Positions 19,591 through 28,338 of a DNA stretch of 59,097 bases are shown in pieces. Position 1 is the stretch's first letter, and every line of letters begins with the position of its first letter. The stretch is from contig CABYFX010000002.1 in assembly GCA_902518395.1 (NCBI GenBank), positions 1 through 59,097 of the forward strand, in the 5' to 3' direction. The notes below the pieces were generated by a model, which worked only from the letters and a program-made list of their open reading frames with translations, ran no database searches and had not been told where the DNA came from. Source of the DNA: an uncultured Pelagibacteraceae bacterium (GTDB taxonomy: Bacteria > Pseudomonadota > Alphaproteobacteria > Pelagibacterales > Pelagibacteraceae). The position numbers were made by a program, and so were the translations under genes.

Positions 19591-20496
19591 TTAATTTAAA
19601 CCTATAAATCTTCTATTAGACTGCATAATGAGGCTGTAGTAAAAAATTGACATAAAAATAAAAAATCCACCAATAATAGTATTCGTAGATGGGACTTCAT
19701 TAATTCCCATCCATGGTAACCACACCCAGAATATTCCACCGATTACCTCAGTAAGTGAGAGTAAAGTTAGATCAGCTGCTGGAATATTTTTTGATCCAAT
19801 TGAATACAAAATCAAACCCATACATACTAGAGTTCCATGAGTAGCAAATAAGGCTTCATTTTTTCCAGTAGATAAAAAATTAGCATCGTTCGACATCAGC
19901 ATTACAGCAGAAAATATGAAACAGAAAAACCCCGCAAAGGCTACAGTAGTAAATTTTGGCGTTTCTTTTCTCCATCTAAGTGAAACAGAAAAAATTGAAA
20001 AACCTAATGCAGAAATAAGTCCAAACACTAGCCCTGGCAATGAATTTTTACCAGAATTGTCAAAAGCCATTATACATATACCCGCTGCTGCAACTACAAT
20101 CGCAATCCATACTGTTAATGAAATTTTTTCTTTTAAAAATAAAAATCCTAATAAGGCTGTTATAAATGGCATTGCCGCAAGACAAAGTAAAGTGATAGCT
20201 GCTGTCGTATTAGTAATTGACCATATAAATGTTATCATTGCGGTACCAAGACCAATACCTCCAATTAGACCCGATATACCCACTTTAAAATAATTTTTAT
20301 AAAACTCTTTTCCTTCCTCAAGGAACAAATACATATTTAGCAAAAGAAAAATAACTATTCCTCTAGTAAATAAATATTGCCAAGGAACTGTTTCCGGCTG
20401 ATCGATGTGTCTTACAACATATGGTCCAAATGACCAAAAAATACCTGCTATTAATACAATTGGAATGGCTACTTTAGGGTTTTTTAAGTTAAGCAT
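19591..20496 (-). CDS. EamA/DMT-family transporter
   Basis: About 10 hydrophobic segments, LTEVIGGIFWVWLPW, FLFLKEKISL. Confidence 0.86.
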   Translation of the reverse strand: MLNLKNPKVAIPIVLIAGIFWSFGPYVVRHIDQPETVPWQYLFTRGIVIFLLLNMYLFLEEGKEFYKNYFKVGISGLIGGIGLGTAMITFIWSITNTTAAITLLCLAAMPFITALLGFLFLKEKISLTVWIAIVVAAAGICIMAFDNSGKNSLPGLVFGLISALGFSIFSVSLRWRKETPKFTTVAFAGFFCFIFSAVMLMSNDANFLSTGKNEALFATHGTLVCMGLILYSIGSKNIPAADLTLLSLTEVIGGIFWVWLPWMGINEVPSTNTIIGGFFIFMSIFYYSLIMQSNRRFIGLN

Positions 20497-20574
20497 GTGC
20501 TATTTTTTTATTTAAGAAGTATGAAAATATAAATATAAATTTGTATAATAACAATCAAATAAATACTCAAATTA

Positions 20575-20970
20575 ATGGATATTAATATTTTAAAAATAGC
20601 TTCTGATACCAAAAACAATAAACATATTCATAACTGCACTCATACGATGAAATATAAAAGTCAAATTTGTGGTGATGAGATTGAAATTTTTTTAATTATT
20701 AAAGACAATGTTATAAAAGATTTCTCTTATCAATCTCAATCTTGCATATATTGCAATGCATCTGCAAATTTAGCTACAAAAAATTTTAAGAAAAAAAGTA
20801 AAGATAAAATTAAAAATTTTTTAAAATTATTGGACAAGTTTAATGATAAAGAAAATATTTCATTTCCAAGTGAATGGAAAGAGTTTAAAAAAATCTTTGA
20901 TAAAAAAAATTATGCAAGAAAAGAATGTTTAACGCTTCCAATAAAAGCTTTAAAAAAAGTAATACAATAA
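20575..20970 (+). CDS. SufU/NifU-like iron-sulfur scaffold-type protein
   Basis: CGDEIEIFLIIKDNVIKDFSYQSQSCIYCNASANLATK and C-terminal RKECLTLPIKAL. Confidence 0.75.
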   Translation: MDINILKIASDTKNNKHIHNCTHTMKYKSQICGDEIEIFLIIKDNVIKDFSYQSQSCIYCNASANLATKNFKKKSKDKIKNFLKLLDKFNDKENISFPSEWKEFKKIFDKKNYARKECLTLPIKALKKVIQ

Positions 20971-21432
20971 ATGAACAAAGATAAAATTATAAGATCCCTT
21001 TTAGCGTTGATTTTCACAACTATAACAATTGGTGTTCTCACTTTATTAACTTATAAAACTAATTTTGGACTTTTTTTAATTGCATCATTTGGATCCTCAA
21101 TGGTTCTTTTATATGGTTACCCAGAAAGTCCATTTGCGAAACCTAAAAATATATTATTTGGTCATCTAGTAACTTCAACAATTGGAATTCTATTTTATAA
21201 CTTTATCCCATTGCCAATTTATATATCAATACCTTTAGCGGTAGGTCTTGGTGTTGGATTGATGATTTTACTAGATGTAACCCACCCCCCAGCTGGAGGA
21301 AATCCTATTATAGTCATATTGGGCTCAGTATCGTTTGACTATTTGTTCTCTCCAATATTAACTGGATGTTTGATTATAATAGCCTTTGGAATTATTCTGA
21401 ATAAATTCGTTGCTAAAAAGAAATACCCCTAA
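20971..21432 (+). CDS. HPP family membrane protein
   Basis: FGSSMVLLYGYPESPFAKPKNILFGH, DVTHPPAGGNPI. Confidence 0.9.
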   Translation: MNKDKIIRSLLALIFTTITIGVLTLLTYKTNFGLFLIASFGSSMVLLYGYPESPFAKPKNILFGHLVTSTIGILFYNFIPLPIYISIPLAVGLGVGLMILLDVTHPPAGGNPIIVILGSVSFDYLFSPILTGCLIIIAFGIILNKFVAKKKYP

Positions 21433-21531
21433 TCAACTACTATTCGTTTGATTGATGTTCTAATTTTATGCTACACTTTCTTAAGAAAATATCTATAGAG
21501 AGATTTTAAAACATAAATATTAGGAGAAAAA

Positions 21532-22731
21532 ATGAAAGTACTTTGCGTATTATATGATGATCCAAAAGGTGGGATGCCTAAAAGCTACCCATTGTCAGAT
21601 CTTCCAAAACTAGAAAAATATCCAGATGGGATGACACTACCAAGTCCAAAAGGTAGAGATTTTACGCCTGGAGAACTATTAGGATGTGTATCTGGTGAAT
21701 TAGGATTAAGAAAATTTTTAGAGAGTAACGGTCATGAGTTAGTTGTAACAAATAGTAAAGATGGAGATGGATGTGAAGCTGACAAACATATCGTTGATGC
21801 TGATATAGTTATTTCTCAACCATTCTTTCCATATTATTTAACAAAAGAAAGAATTGAAAAAGCAAAAAATTTAAAAATTGCGATCACAGCAGGAATTGGT
21901 TCAGACCATGTAGATTTACAGGCAGCAATGGATCATAAAATCGATGTTGTAGAAGTAACATTTTGTAATTCAAGATCAGTTGCTGAGCACATAGTAATGA
22001 TGATTGTTTCAATGGTAAGAGATTATCACAACCAACACCGAATTGTTAATGAAGGTGGATGGAATATTGCTGATGCAGTTCAAAGGTCTTACGATGTTGA
22101 AGGAATGCACATTGGAACAGTTGCTGCTGGAAGAATTGGTTTAGATGCATTAAGAAAAATGAAACCATTTGATGTACATCTTCATTATTTTGATAGACAT
22201 AGATTACCTGAATCAGTTGAAAAAGAGTTAAATCTTACTTTTCATGAAACTGTAGAGTCTATGGTTAAAGTATGTGATGTTGTTACAATTAACTGTCCTC
22301 TTCATCCTGAAACAGAAAATTTATTTGATGATGAAATGATATCTAAGATGAAAAAAGGTGCATATATTGTAAATACAGCAAGAGGTAAAATTTGTAATAG
22401 AGATGCAATTGCTAAAGCTTTAGAAAGCGGTCAACTAAGTGGATATGCAGGAGACGTGTGGTTTCCTCAGCCAGCGCCAAACGATCATGTATGGAGAACA
22501 ATGCCAAACCATGGAATGACACCTCATACTTCTGGAACTTCACTATCTGCTCAAGCTAGATATGCTGATGGTGTTAGAGAAATACTTGAGTGCTTTTTTG
22601 ATGGTACTGAAATGAGAGATCAATATTTAATTGTCAAAGATGGACAGTTAGCAGGAATGGGTGCTCACTCTTACAGTAAAGGAAGCGCTACAGGCGGTTC
22701 TGAAGAAGCGGCAAAATATCAAAAAAAATAG
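21532..22731 (+). CDS. NAD-dependent formate dehydrogenase
   Basis: ITAGIGSDHVDLQAA, EVTFCNSRSVAEHIVMMI, NYxNQHR-like region, TPHTSGTSLSAQARYADG, ends in a C-terminal extension as in NAD-FDHs; AGGAG SD. Confidence 0.93.
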   Translation: MKVLCVLYDDPKGGMPKSYPLSDLPKLEKYPDGMTLPSPKGRDFTPGELLGCVSGELGLRKFLESNGHELVVTNSKDGDGCEADKHIVDADIVISQPFFPYYLTKERIEKAKNLKIAITAGIGSDHVDLQAAMDHKIDVVEVTFCNSRSVAEHIVMMIVSMVRDYHNQHRIVNEGGWNIADAVQRSYDVEGMHIGTVAAGRIGLDALRKMKPFDVHLHYFDRHRLPESVEKELNLTFHETVESMVKVCDVVTINCPLHPETENLFDDEMISKMKKGAYIVNTARGKICNRDAIAKALESGQLSGYAGDVWFPQPAPNDHVWRTMPNHGMTPHTSGTSLSAQARYADGVREILECFFDGTEMRDQYLIVKDGQLAGMGAHSYSKGSATGGSEEAAKYQKK

Positions 22732-22751
22732 AGTTTTAAATACAAAACATT

Positions 22752-22787
22752 AAAGGTAAGCTATCATTAATCTAGATAGCTACCTTT
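22752..22787 (+). promoter_or_regulatory. RNA hairpin between fdh and msrA, right arm ending 1 nt before the msrA ATG
   Basis: AAAGGTA(a)GCTATC - loop - GATAGCTACCTTT; 13 pairs with one bulge, directly visible. Confidence 0.7.
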
Positions 22788-22788
22788 A

Positions 22789-23367
22789 ATGAAAAAACTT
22801 TTATCAATAATTTTCTTTCTTATTTCTTCAACCAGCTTTGCTAATTCACCAAATTTTGAAAAAGCCTATTTTGCTGGAGGATGCTTTTGGTGTATGGAAG
22901 AATCTTTTGAAAATATTCTTGGTGTCTCAAAAGTTATCTCTGGCTATTCAGGTGGCACTACAGAAAATCCAACTTATAAAGAAGTTACATATGGAAACAC
23001 AGGCCATTTTGAGGTTATTGAAGTCATATATATTCCAGAAGTAGTTAGCTATGAAAAACTCTTAGAAGAATTCTGGGTAAACATTGATCCATTTGATGCT
23101 GTAGGACAATTTTGTGACAAGGGATATAGTTATAGATCAGTGGCATTTTATCAAAATGATAAGCAAAAAAACTTAATAGAAAATAGCATTAAGGAAATAG
23201 AAAAAAAATTCAAAAAAAAAGTAGTAACTTATGTAAGAAAATTTGATAAATTTTATATTGCTGAGGCTGTTCATCAAGATTATTACCAAATAAATTTTCT
23301 TAATTATTTAAGATATAAAAAAGGATGTAGACGCGAAGCAATATTAAATAGTATTTGGGGGTCTTAA
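22789..23367 (+). CDS. msrA: Peptide-methionine (S)-S-oxide reductase with signal peptide
   Basis: AYFAGGCFWCMEESFENILGV, GYSGGTTENPTYKEVTYGNTGHFEVIEV; N-terminal MKKLLSIIFFLISSTSFA. Confidence 0.96.
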   Translation: MKKLLSIIFFLISSTSFANSPNFEKAYFAGGCFWCMEESFENILGVSKVISGYSGGTTENPTYKEVTYGNTGHFEVIEVIYIPEVVSYEKLLEEFWVNIDPFDAVGQFCDKGYSYRSVAFYQNDKQKNLIENSIKEIEKKFKKKVVTYVRKFDKFYIAEAVHQDYYQINFLNYLRYKKGCRREAILNSIWGS

Positions 23368-23368
23368 A

Positions 23369-24376
23369 ATGTCTGTGGTTAGTAAATACGTATCTTTAAA
23401 AAATTATATTCCAACCGGCTTACCAAAAGAGACAGATTTTGAAATAAAATCAAAAGAAATATCAATTAATGATGAAAAAAATATTTTAGTGTCAAATTCA
23501 TGGATATCAGTTGATCCATACATGCGTGCAAGAATGACCGAGAGAAAAAATTATAAACCACCATTTAAAATTGGTGAGGAAATGGAAGGGTATGCAATTG
23601 GTAAAGTAGAACTCTCAAATGATAAAGATTTTAGTGTTGGAGATTTAGTATTTAGCAGTCTTGGTATGAGAGATAAGTTTGTTTGTAGTTCTGATGAACT
23701 AAAGAAAATAAAACCAATTGATATGCCAATACAGTCGTACTTGGGTCCACTTGGAATGACAGGGCATACAGCTTACATTGGACTTTTCAAACATGGAGAA
23801 TTGAAATCTGGGCAAACTATATTAGTCTCTTCTGCTGGAGGTAGTGTTGGATCTACAGTTTGCCAAATTGCAAAAAATCTTGGTTGTAAAGTTATTGCAA
23901 GCACAGGGTCTGATGAAAAAGTTGATTGGTTAAAAAATGAATTAAAAGTTGATCATGCTTTTAATTATAAGAAAGTAGAAAACCTTGTATTACATTTCAA
24001 GGAAATTTGTCCTGATGGTTTTGATCTTTATTTTGATAATGTTGGTGGAGACTTTTTAGAGTCTGCTATTTTCCAAATGAAAACTTATGGTCGTATTGTG
24101 ATTTGTGGAAGAATTTCACAGATGAATGCAACAAATCCTGGATCTGGTTTGAAAAATATGGCTTATGTTTTAGTAAAAAGACTCACAATTAAAGGATTTC
24201 TTATTTTTGATCACGATAATGAAAGAGAGCCATTTGAAACTGAAATGTCAAAATGGTTGGCGGATGGTAAAATAAAATTTAAAGAAACTATCTACGAAGG
24301 AATAGAGAATGCTCCAAAGTCATTTATTGATTTATTAAACGGTAAAAATATTGGCAAAATGCTTGTCAAAATTTAG
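23369..24376 (+). CDS. NADP-dependent medium-chain oxidoreductase (CurA-like)
   Basis: VDPYMRARM, LGMTGHTAYIGL, VSSAGGSVGSTVCQIAK, YFDNVGGDFLESAI, ICGRISQMNA. Confidence 0.88.
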   Translation: MSVVSKYVSLKNYIPTGLPKETDFEIKSKEISINDEKNILVSNSWISVDPYMRARMTERKNYKPPFKIGEEMEGYAIGKVELSNDKDFSVGDLVFSSLGMRDKFVCSSDELKKIKPIDMPIQSYLGPLGMTGHTAYIGLFKHGELKSGQTILVSSAGGSVGSTVCQIAKNLGCKVIASTGSDEKVDWLKNELKVDHAFNYKKVENLVLHFKEICPDGFDLYFDNVGGDFLESAIFQMKTYGRIVICGRISQMNATNPGSGLKNMAYVLVKRLTIKGFLIFDHDNEREPFETEMSKWLADGKIKFKETIYEGIENAPKSFIDLLNGKNIGKMLVKI

Positions 24377-24409
24377 TTTAGAAATTTTGTGACTTAAAAT
24401 CCTCAATAA

Positions 24410-25258
24410 ATGATTAAAACATTTCCTTTACTATTTATATTGCTATGGTCATCTGCATTCATCTCAGGTGATATTATAGTTCAGAATGCATCACCTTTTG
24501 CAGCACTTGCTTTTAGATTTGGAATTGTGACTATAGGTTTCTTCTTATTCTCATTACTTAAAAAAGAGATAATTTTTACAAAATTTAGATATATATTAGA
24601 AAGTATAACTACCGGTGTATTGTTTCATGGATTATATCTTGGTGGTTGTTGGTACGCTTTTCATGTAGGAGTTCCTGCAAGTGTTGTAGCATTAATTGTT
24701 ACTCTTCAACCAATCTTAACTAATTTATTATCAGGACCAATCTATAAAGAGGTAATAGGATGGAGGCAGTGGGTTGGTATTGTGTTTGGCTTTGTAGGCT
24801 CTTTGCTAGTGCTTGGAGTAGATTTTGGAGAAGAGTTTCCTAAAGATGGATTAGTAACTTGTTTTATTGCCCTTGCTGCAATCACTACAGGAACCTTGTG
24901 GCAAAAAAAACTAAGTGGCAACGTACCTTTATCAGTTAATAATGGATTTCAAGCTTTTGGGGGCTGTTCTTTTAATTTAATTTTAATATCAATATTTGAA
25001 ACTCCTTATATAAATTTTACAACAGGATTTTTATTAGGAATGACACATCAGATTATTCTAGTGTCGTTTGGAGCCTTTACAATTTTAATGTTTTTAATAA
25101 AAGCAGGTTCAGTAAGTAAAACTTCAACATTATTTTTTCTTGTCCCTCCTACAACAGCTGTAATGGCTTTTTTCTTTTTAGGAGAAAAATTATCCAATAT
25201 TGATATAGCAGGTTTTATACTTGCAACAATTGGTGTTTATATTGCTACTAGAAAGTAA
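24410..25258 (+). CDS. EamA/DMT-family transporter
   Basis: Repeated hydrophobic segments; FLVPPTTAVMAFFFLGEKLS. Confidence 0.86.
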   Translation: MIKTFPLLFILLWSSAFISGDIIVQNASPFAALAFRFGIVTIGFFLFSLLKKEIIFTKFRYILESITTGVLFHGLYLGGCWYAFHVGVPASVVALIVTLQPILTNLLSGPIYKEVIGWRQWVGIVFGFVGSLLVLGVDFGEEFPKDGLVTCFIALAAITTGTLWQKKLSGNVPLSVNNGFQAFGGCSFNLILISIFETPYINFTTGFLLGMTHQIILVSFGAFTILMFLIKAGSVSKTSTLFFLVPPTTAVMAFFFLGEKLSNIDIAGFILATIGVYIATRK

Positions 25259-25438
25259 GTGAGAATTTTAAATTTTATAAAAAAATTTTATCGGCCTTTT
25301 GTGATAACTTATCTTTTTTTTTCGATTGGCATAAGTTTTTATCCATCCTTTGAATTTTATTCGTTTAAAGGACAATTATTGATATTAGCTGTATCTATAT
25401 TTAACGGAATACTAGGAGTTTATATTAAAAAATTATAA
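25259..25438 (+). CDS. Small membrane protein, 59 aa (not in supplied ORF track)
   Basis: GTG immediately after the preceding stop: VRILNFIKKFYRPFVITYLFFSIGISFYPSFEFYSFKGQLLILAVSIFNGILGVYIKKL*; two hydrophobic segments; overlaps the convergent gene by 6 bp. Confidence 0.5.
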   Translation: MRILNFIKKFYRPFVITYLFFSIGISFYPSFEFYSFKGQLLILAVSIFNGILGVYIKKL

Positions 25439-26545
25439 AACGTAAGGTTCTGGTCTAGCATTACTTTTTAAAACCCTTTCTACATCAAAAACACTGATAT
25501 CTATTGATTGATAGCTACCTGTTGTAATCAATTCAGTTAAGGCTCTTCCAATACCTGGTGCCTGCATCAAGCCTCTTCCAGTAAAACCAGAAGCTAAATA
25601 AACATTTTCATATTTTGGATGTTTGCCAACAACTGCGTTGTTATCAAGTTTATTACAATCATAAAATCCTGCCCAACCACCAGTTAATTTAAGTTCTTCA
25701 AAAGCTGGAACTCTTTTTGCCAGAGCAGGCCAAACTAATTCCTCAAAATCATTCCATGCTGGTTCTAAATCTTTCGCATCAAATACAGATATAGGTGAAC
25801 CTGCTAAGAATTCTTTACCCTCTGGTCTCCAATATACGCCTGTTGTTAAATCTCCAGTTAATGGCATATCAGGAAAATGCTTTGGACATTTTACTCTGAA
25901 TACAGTGTGCTTTTGTGGTTCTACTGGAATATCTGACAACAATTCTTTAGTCCAGCAACCTGCTGCTGAAATAATAGTTTTTGCATTTATCTCAGACAAA
26001 TTTTTAATGTGACCTTTTAAAAATTCTGCACCTAACTCAATTGCTTTACTTTTTAAAGCACTATGGAACATAAAAGGATCAATCCAACCTTCACTTTTAT
26101 TATCAGTATATGTTGCTGTTTCTATACCTTCGTAATTAATGTATGGAAATATTTTATTTAATTCTGAACCTTTAATATTTTTTGTGCCTGCATTGCATTC
26201 TCTATGATTTTCTAATGCTCGGTATTGTTCTTCTGCATGTTCTGGTCCAAAAATTAAAAGGTATCCATTAGGAACCATGCTTGCTGTTGGATTTGGATTT
26301 TTTTTTGTTTTTAATAATTCTGGTATTTTAAAAATGAATTCTCTAGCAAATTTACCTAAAAGTATGTTCTCTTTTTGAAAAAATTGTCTTCTAAATCCAC
26401 CTAAAGATAAAGGAAATGAGGCAGTTTTATATGTGGGGTCTCTCTCTATTACTTTAACTTTTCTACCTTCCATTGATAAAAAGTAGGCAGTTGCAGCACC
26501 TATTATACCTCCACCAACTATGACAACATCATCCATAAACTTCAA
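25433..26545 (-). CDS. FAD-dependent oxidoreductase (DAO family)
   Basis: DVVIVGGGIIGAATAYFLS, ISAAGCWTKEL, NAVVGKHPKYENVYLASGFTGRGLMQAPGIGRALTELI. Confidence 0.9.
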   Translation of the reverse strand: MKFMDDVVIVGGGIIGAATAYFLSMEGRKVKVIERDPTYKTASFPLSLGGFRRQFFQKENILLGKFAREFIFKIPELLKTKKNPNPTASMVPNGYLLIFGPEHAEEQYRALENHRECNAGTKNIKGSELNKIFPYINYEGIETATYTDNKSEGWIDPFMFHSALKSKAIELGAEFLKGHIKNLSEINAKTIISAAGCWTKELLSDIPVEPQKHTVFRVKCPKHFPDMPLTGDLTTGVYWRPEGKEFLAGSPISVFDAKDLEPAWNDFEELVWPALAKRVPAFEELKLTGGWAGFYDCNKLDNNAVVGKHPKYENVYLASGFTGRGLMQAPGIGRALTELITTGSYQSIDISVFDVERVLKSNARPEPYVL

Positions 26546-26551
26546 TATATA

Positions 26552-27616
26552 CTATTTTCTTTGCATTAACCATAAAGCATCTTGGCTTAAAAAATAAATT
26601 TTTCCATTCGTCGGATGAACCTGAATATCTCTTATTCTTCCAATTTTATTTTTAAAAATAACCTCTTCTTTTACATTTGATAAGTCATCAAATATCAATT
26701 TTCTTAAGGATTTGTCTTTTAGCGAAGTGATCAAGGCATGACTATTCCACTCATAAAATTCTTTACCTTTATAAATAGTTATCGCGCTAGTTGCTATTGA
26801 GGGCACCCAATATTGAATAGCTTTTGTAAATCCAGGTTTCCATTTTGGGCCAATTGGAATTCCAGAATAATTGGTTCCTCCCCATCCTAAAATTTTCCAT
26901 CCATAATTTTCACCTTTTTTGACTTCTCCAAACCAATCACCACCTTTTGCACCGTGGTTACTCATGTAAACTTTTCCATCAAATTCAGATAGCGCCATCC
27001 CTTGAGGATTTCTAATTCCAATTTGATAAATTTCTGGCAACCAATCTACCATTCCCTCAAACTTTGGATTGTCTTTTGGTATACTTCCGTCTAAATGAAT
27101 TCTTATAATACTACCTGGATGCTTTGAGGCGTCTTGAGCAATCATACCTTGTCCTCTCTCACCCGCAGAAGCAAATATAAAATTATCTTTGATAACTAAT
27201 CTTGATCCAAAATGATAACCAGAATCTATCGGGGGATTTGCTTGAAAAATATTTTTAAAGTTTAATTTTTTCTTATTAAATTCTGCTCTTGCAATAGAGG
27301 TGCTAGTTTTATATCTACCTCTATCTTCAGTATATGAAATCCAAATATAATTGTCTTTATGAATAATATCTAATAAGCCTCCTTGACCATGGACAACAAA
27401 GTTAAGTTTATGACTAATTTCTTGAACCTCTCTAGATAAAATATTTACAATTTTTATTTTGCCACTTTTTTCTGTAACTATTATTTCATTACTATTAATA
27501 AAAGAGGATCCCCAAGGTGAATCTAGTTTAGCTAATTTTTCTAATTTAAAGTTTTGAGAGTATAAATTTGAGTTAAATATGAATAAAAAAAGTATAATGA
27601 ATATTATTTTTTTCAC
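26552..27616 (-). CDS. PQQ-dependent (soluble aldose) sugar dehydrogenase family protein, secreted
   Basis: LDSPWGSSF, GQGGLLDI, FGSRLVIKDN, IYQIGIRNPQGMAL, NHGAKGGDWFGEVKKGENYGWK. GTG at 27616 gives a clean signal peptide (VKKIIFIILFLFIFNSNLYSQ); the track start at 27646 is less likely. Confidence 0.87.
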   Translation of the reverse strand: MKKIIFIILFLFIFNSNLYSQNFKLEKLAKLDSPWGSSFINSNEIIVTEKSGKIKIVNILSREVQEISHKLNFVVHGQGGLLDIIHKDNYIWISYTEDRGRYKTSTSIARAEFNKKKLNFKNIFQANPPIDSGYHFGSRLVIKDNFIFASAGERGQGMIAQDASKHPGSIIRIHLDGSIPKDNPKFEGMVDWLPEIYQIGIRNPQGMALSEFDGKVYMSNHGAKGGDWFGEVKKGENYGWKILGWGGTNYSGIPIGPKWKPGFTKAIQYWVPSIATSAITIYKGKEFYEWNSHALITSLKDKSLRKLIFDDLSNVKEEVIFKNKIGRIRDIQVHPTNGKIYFLSQDALWLMQRK

Positions 27617-27617
27617 T

Positions 27618-28328
27618 TTATGAAAGTTTTGATCTTCCACCGTCAACAGCTATTATTTGACCTGTTACCCAAGAACTCTCTTCAGTAAGTAAAAATTTTG
27701 CTAAAGCTGCTCCATCTTTGCCCTCTCCTAATCTTTTGAGTGGGTGGGCTTTAGCTATACCTTCTGCAATGGCTGTATTTTTTAACATTGGTTGAGCTAT
27801 CTTAGAATTAGTTAAACTTAGAGCAACACTGTTAACTCTTATGTTTGGGGCAAATTCTGCCGCCAATGAAACTGTTAATCCCTCAATCGCCGCTTTGGTA
27901 GATGCAATTATTGAATGGTTTGTAAAACCTCTTTGTGCTGCAACAGTTGAAAATAAAACAATTGAGCCTTTATTTTGTTTCAGGTTTTCCTGAAACCCCT
28001 TGATTAAGTCTACTGCAGAATAAAAATTAAGCTTCATACATTTATGAAAATCTGACTCATTTGCCATTTTTAAGGGCTTCAGATCTATAGATCCTACGCA
28101 ATAAGCTACACCTTTAATTTCTGATATGTCTGATTTAATTGTATCCACAAATCCATCATTCAATACATCTGCCACAGTATAAGAAGAGTTCAATTTCTCA
28201 GCTAAATTTTTAAGTTGGCTTTCGTCTCTCCCAACTAAATGAATTTCTTTACCAGAAGAATACATTTGTTCCGCTAAATTGGATCCGATAGAACCTGTCG
28301 CACCGACAATTAGATATTTTTCTGACAT
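27618..28328 (-). CDS. Short-chain dehydrogenase/reductase
   Basis: LIVGATGSIGSNLAEQM, STKAAIEGLTVSLAAEFAPNIRVN, WVTGQIIAVDGG. Confidence 0.9.
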   Translation of the reverse strand: MSEKYLIVGATGSIGSNLAEQMYSSGKEIHLVGRDESQLKNLAEKLNSSYTVADVLNDGFVDTIKSDISEIKGVAYCVGSIDLKPLKMANESDFHKCMKLNFYSAVDLIKGFQENLKQNKGSIVLFSTVAAQRGFTNHSIIASTKAAIEGLTVSLAAEFAPNIRVNSVALSLTNSKIAQPMLKNTAIAEGIAKAHPLKRLGEGKDGAALAKFLLTEESSWVTGQIIAVDGGRSKLS

Positions 28329-28338
28329 AAAATAATTA

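Noticed and set aside
19916-20293. 125-aa plus-strand ORF
   Set aside because: Antisense to a well-supported EamA transporter gene; no recognisable motif.
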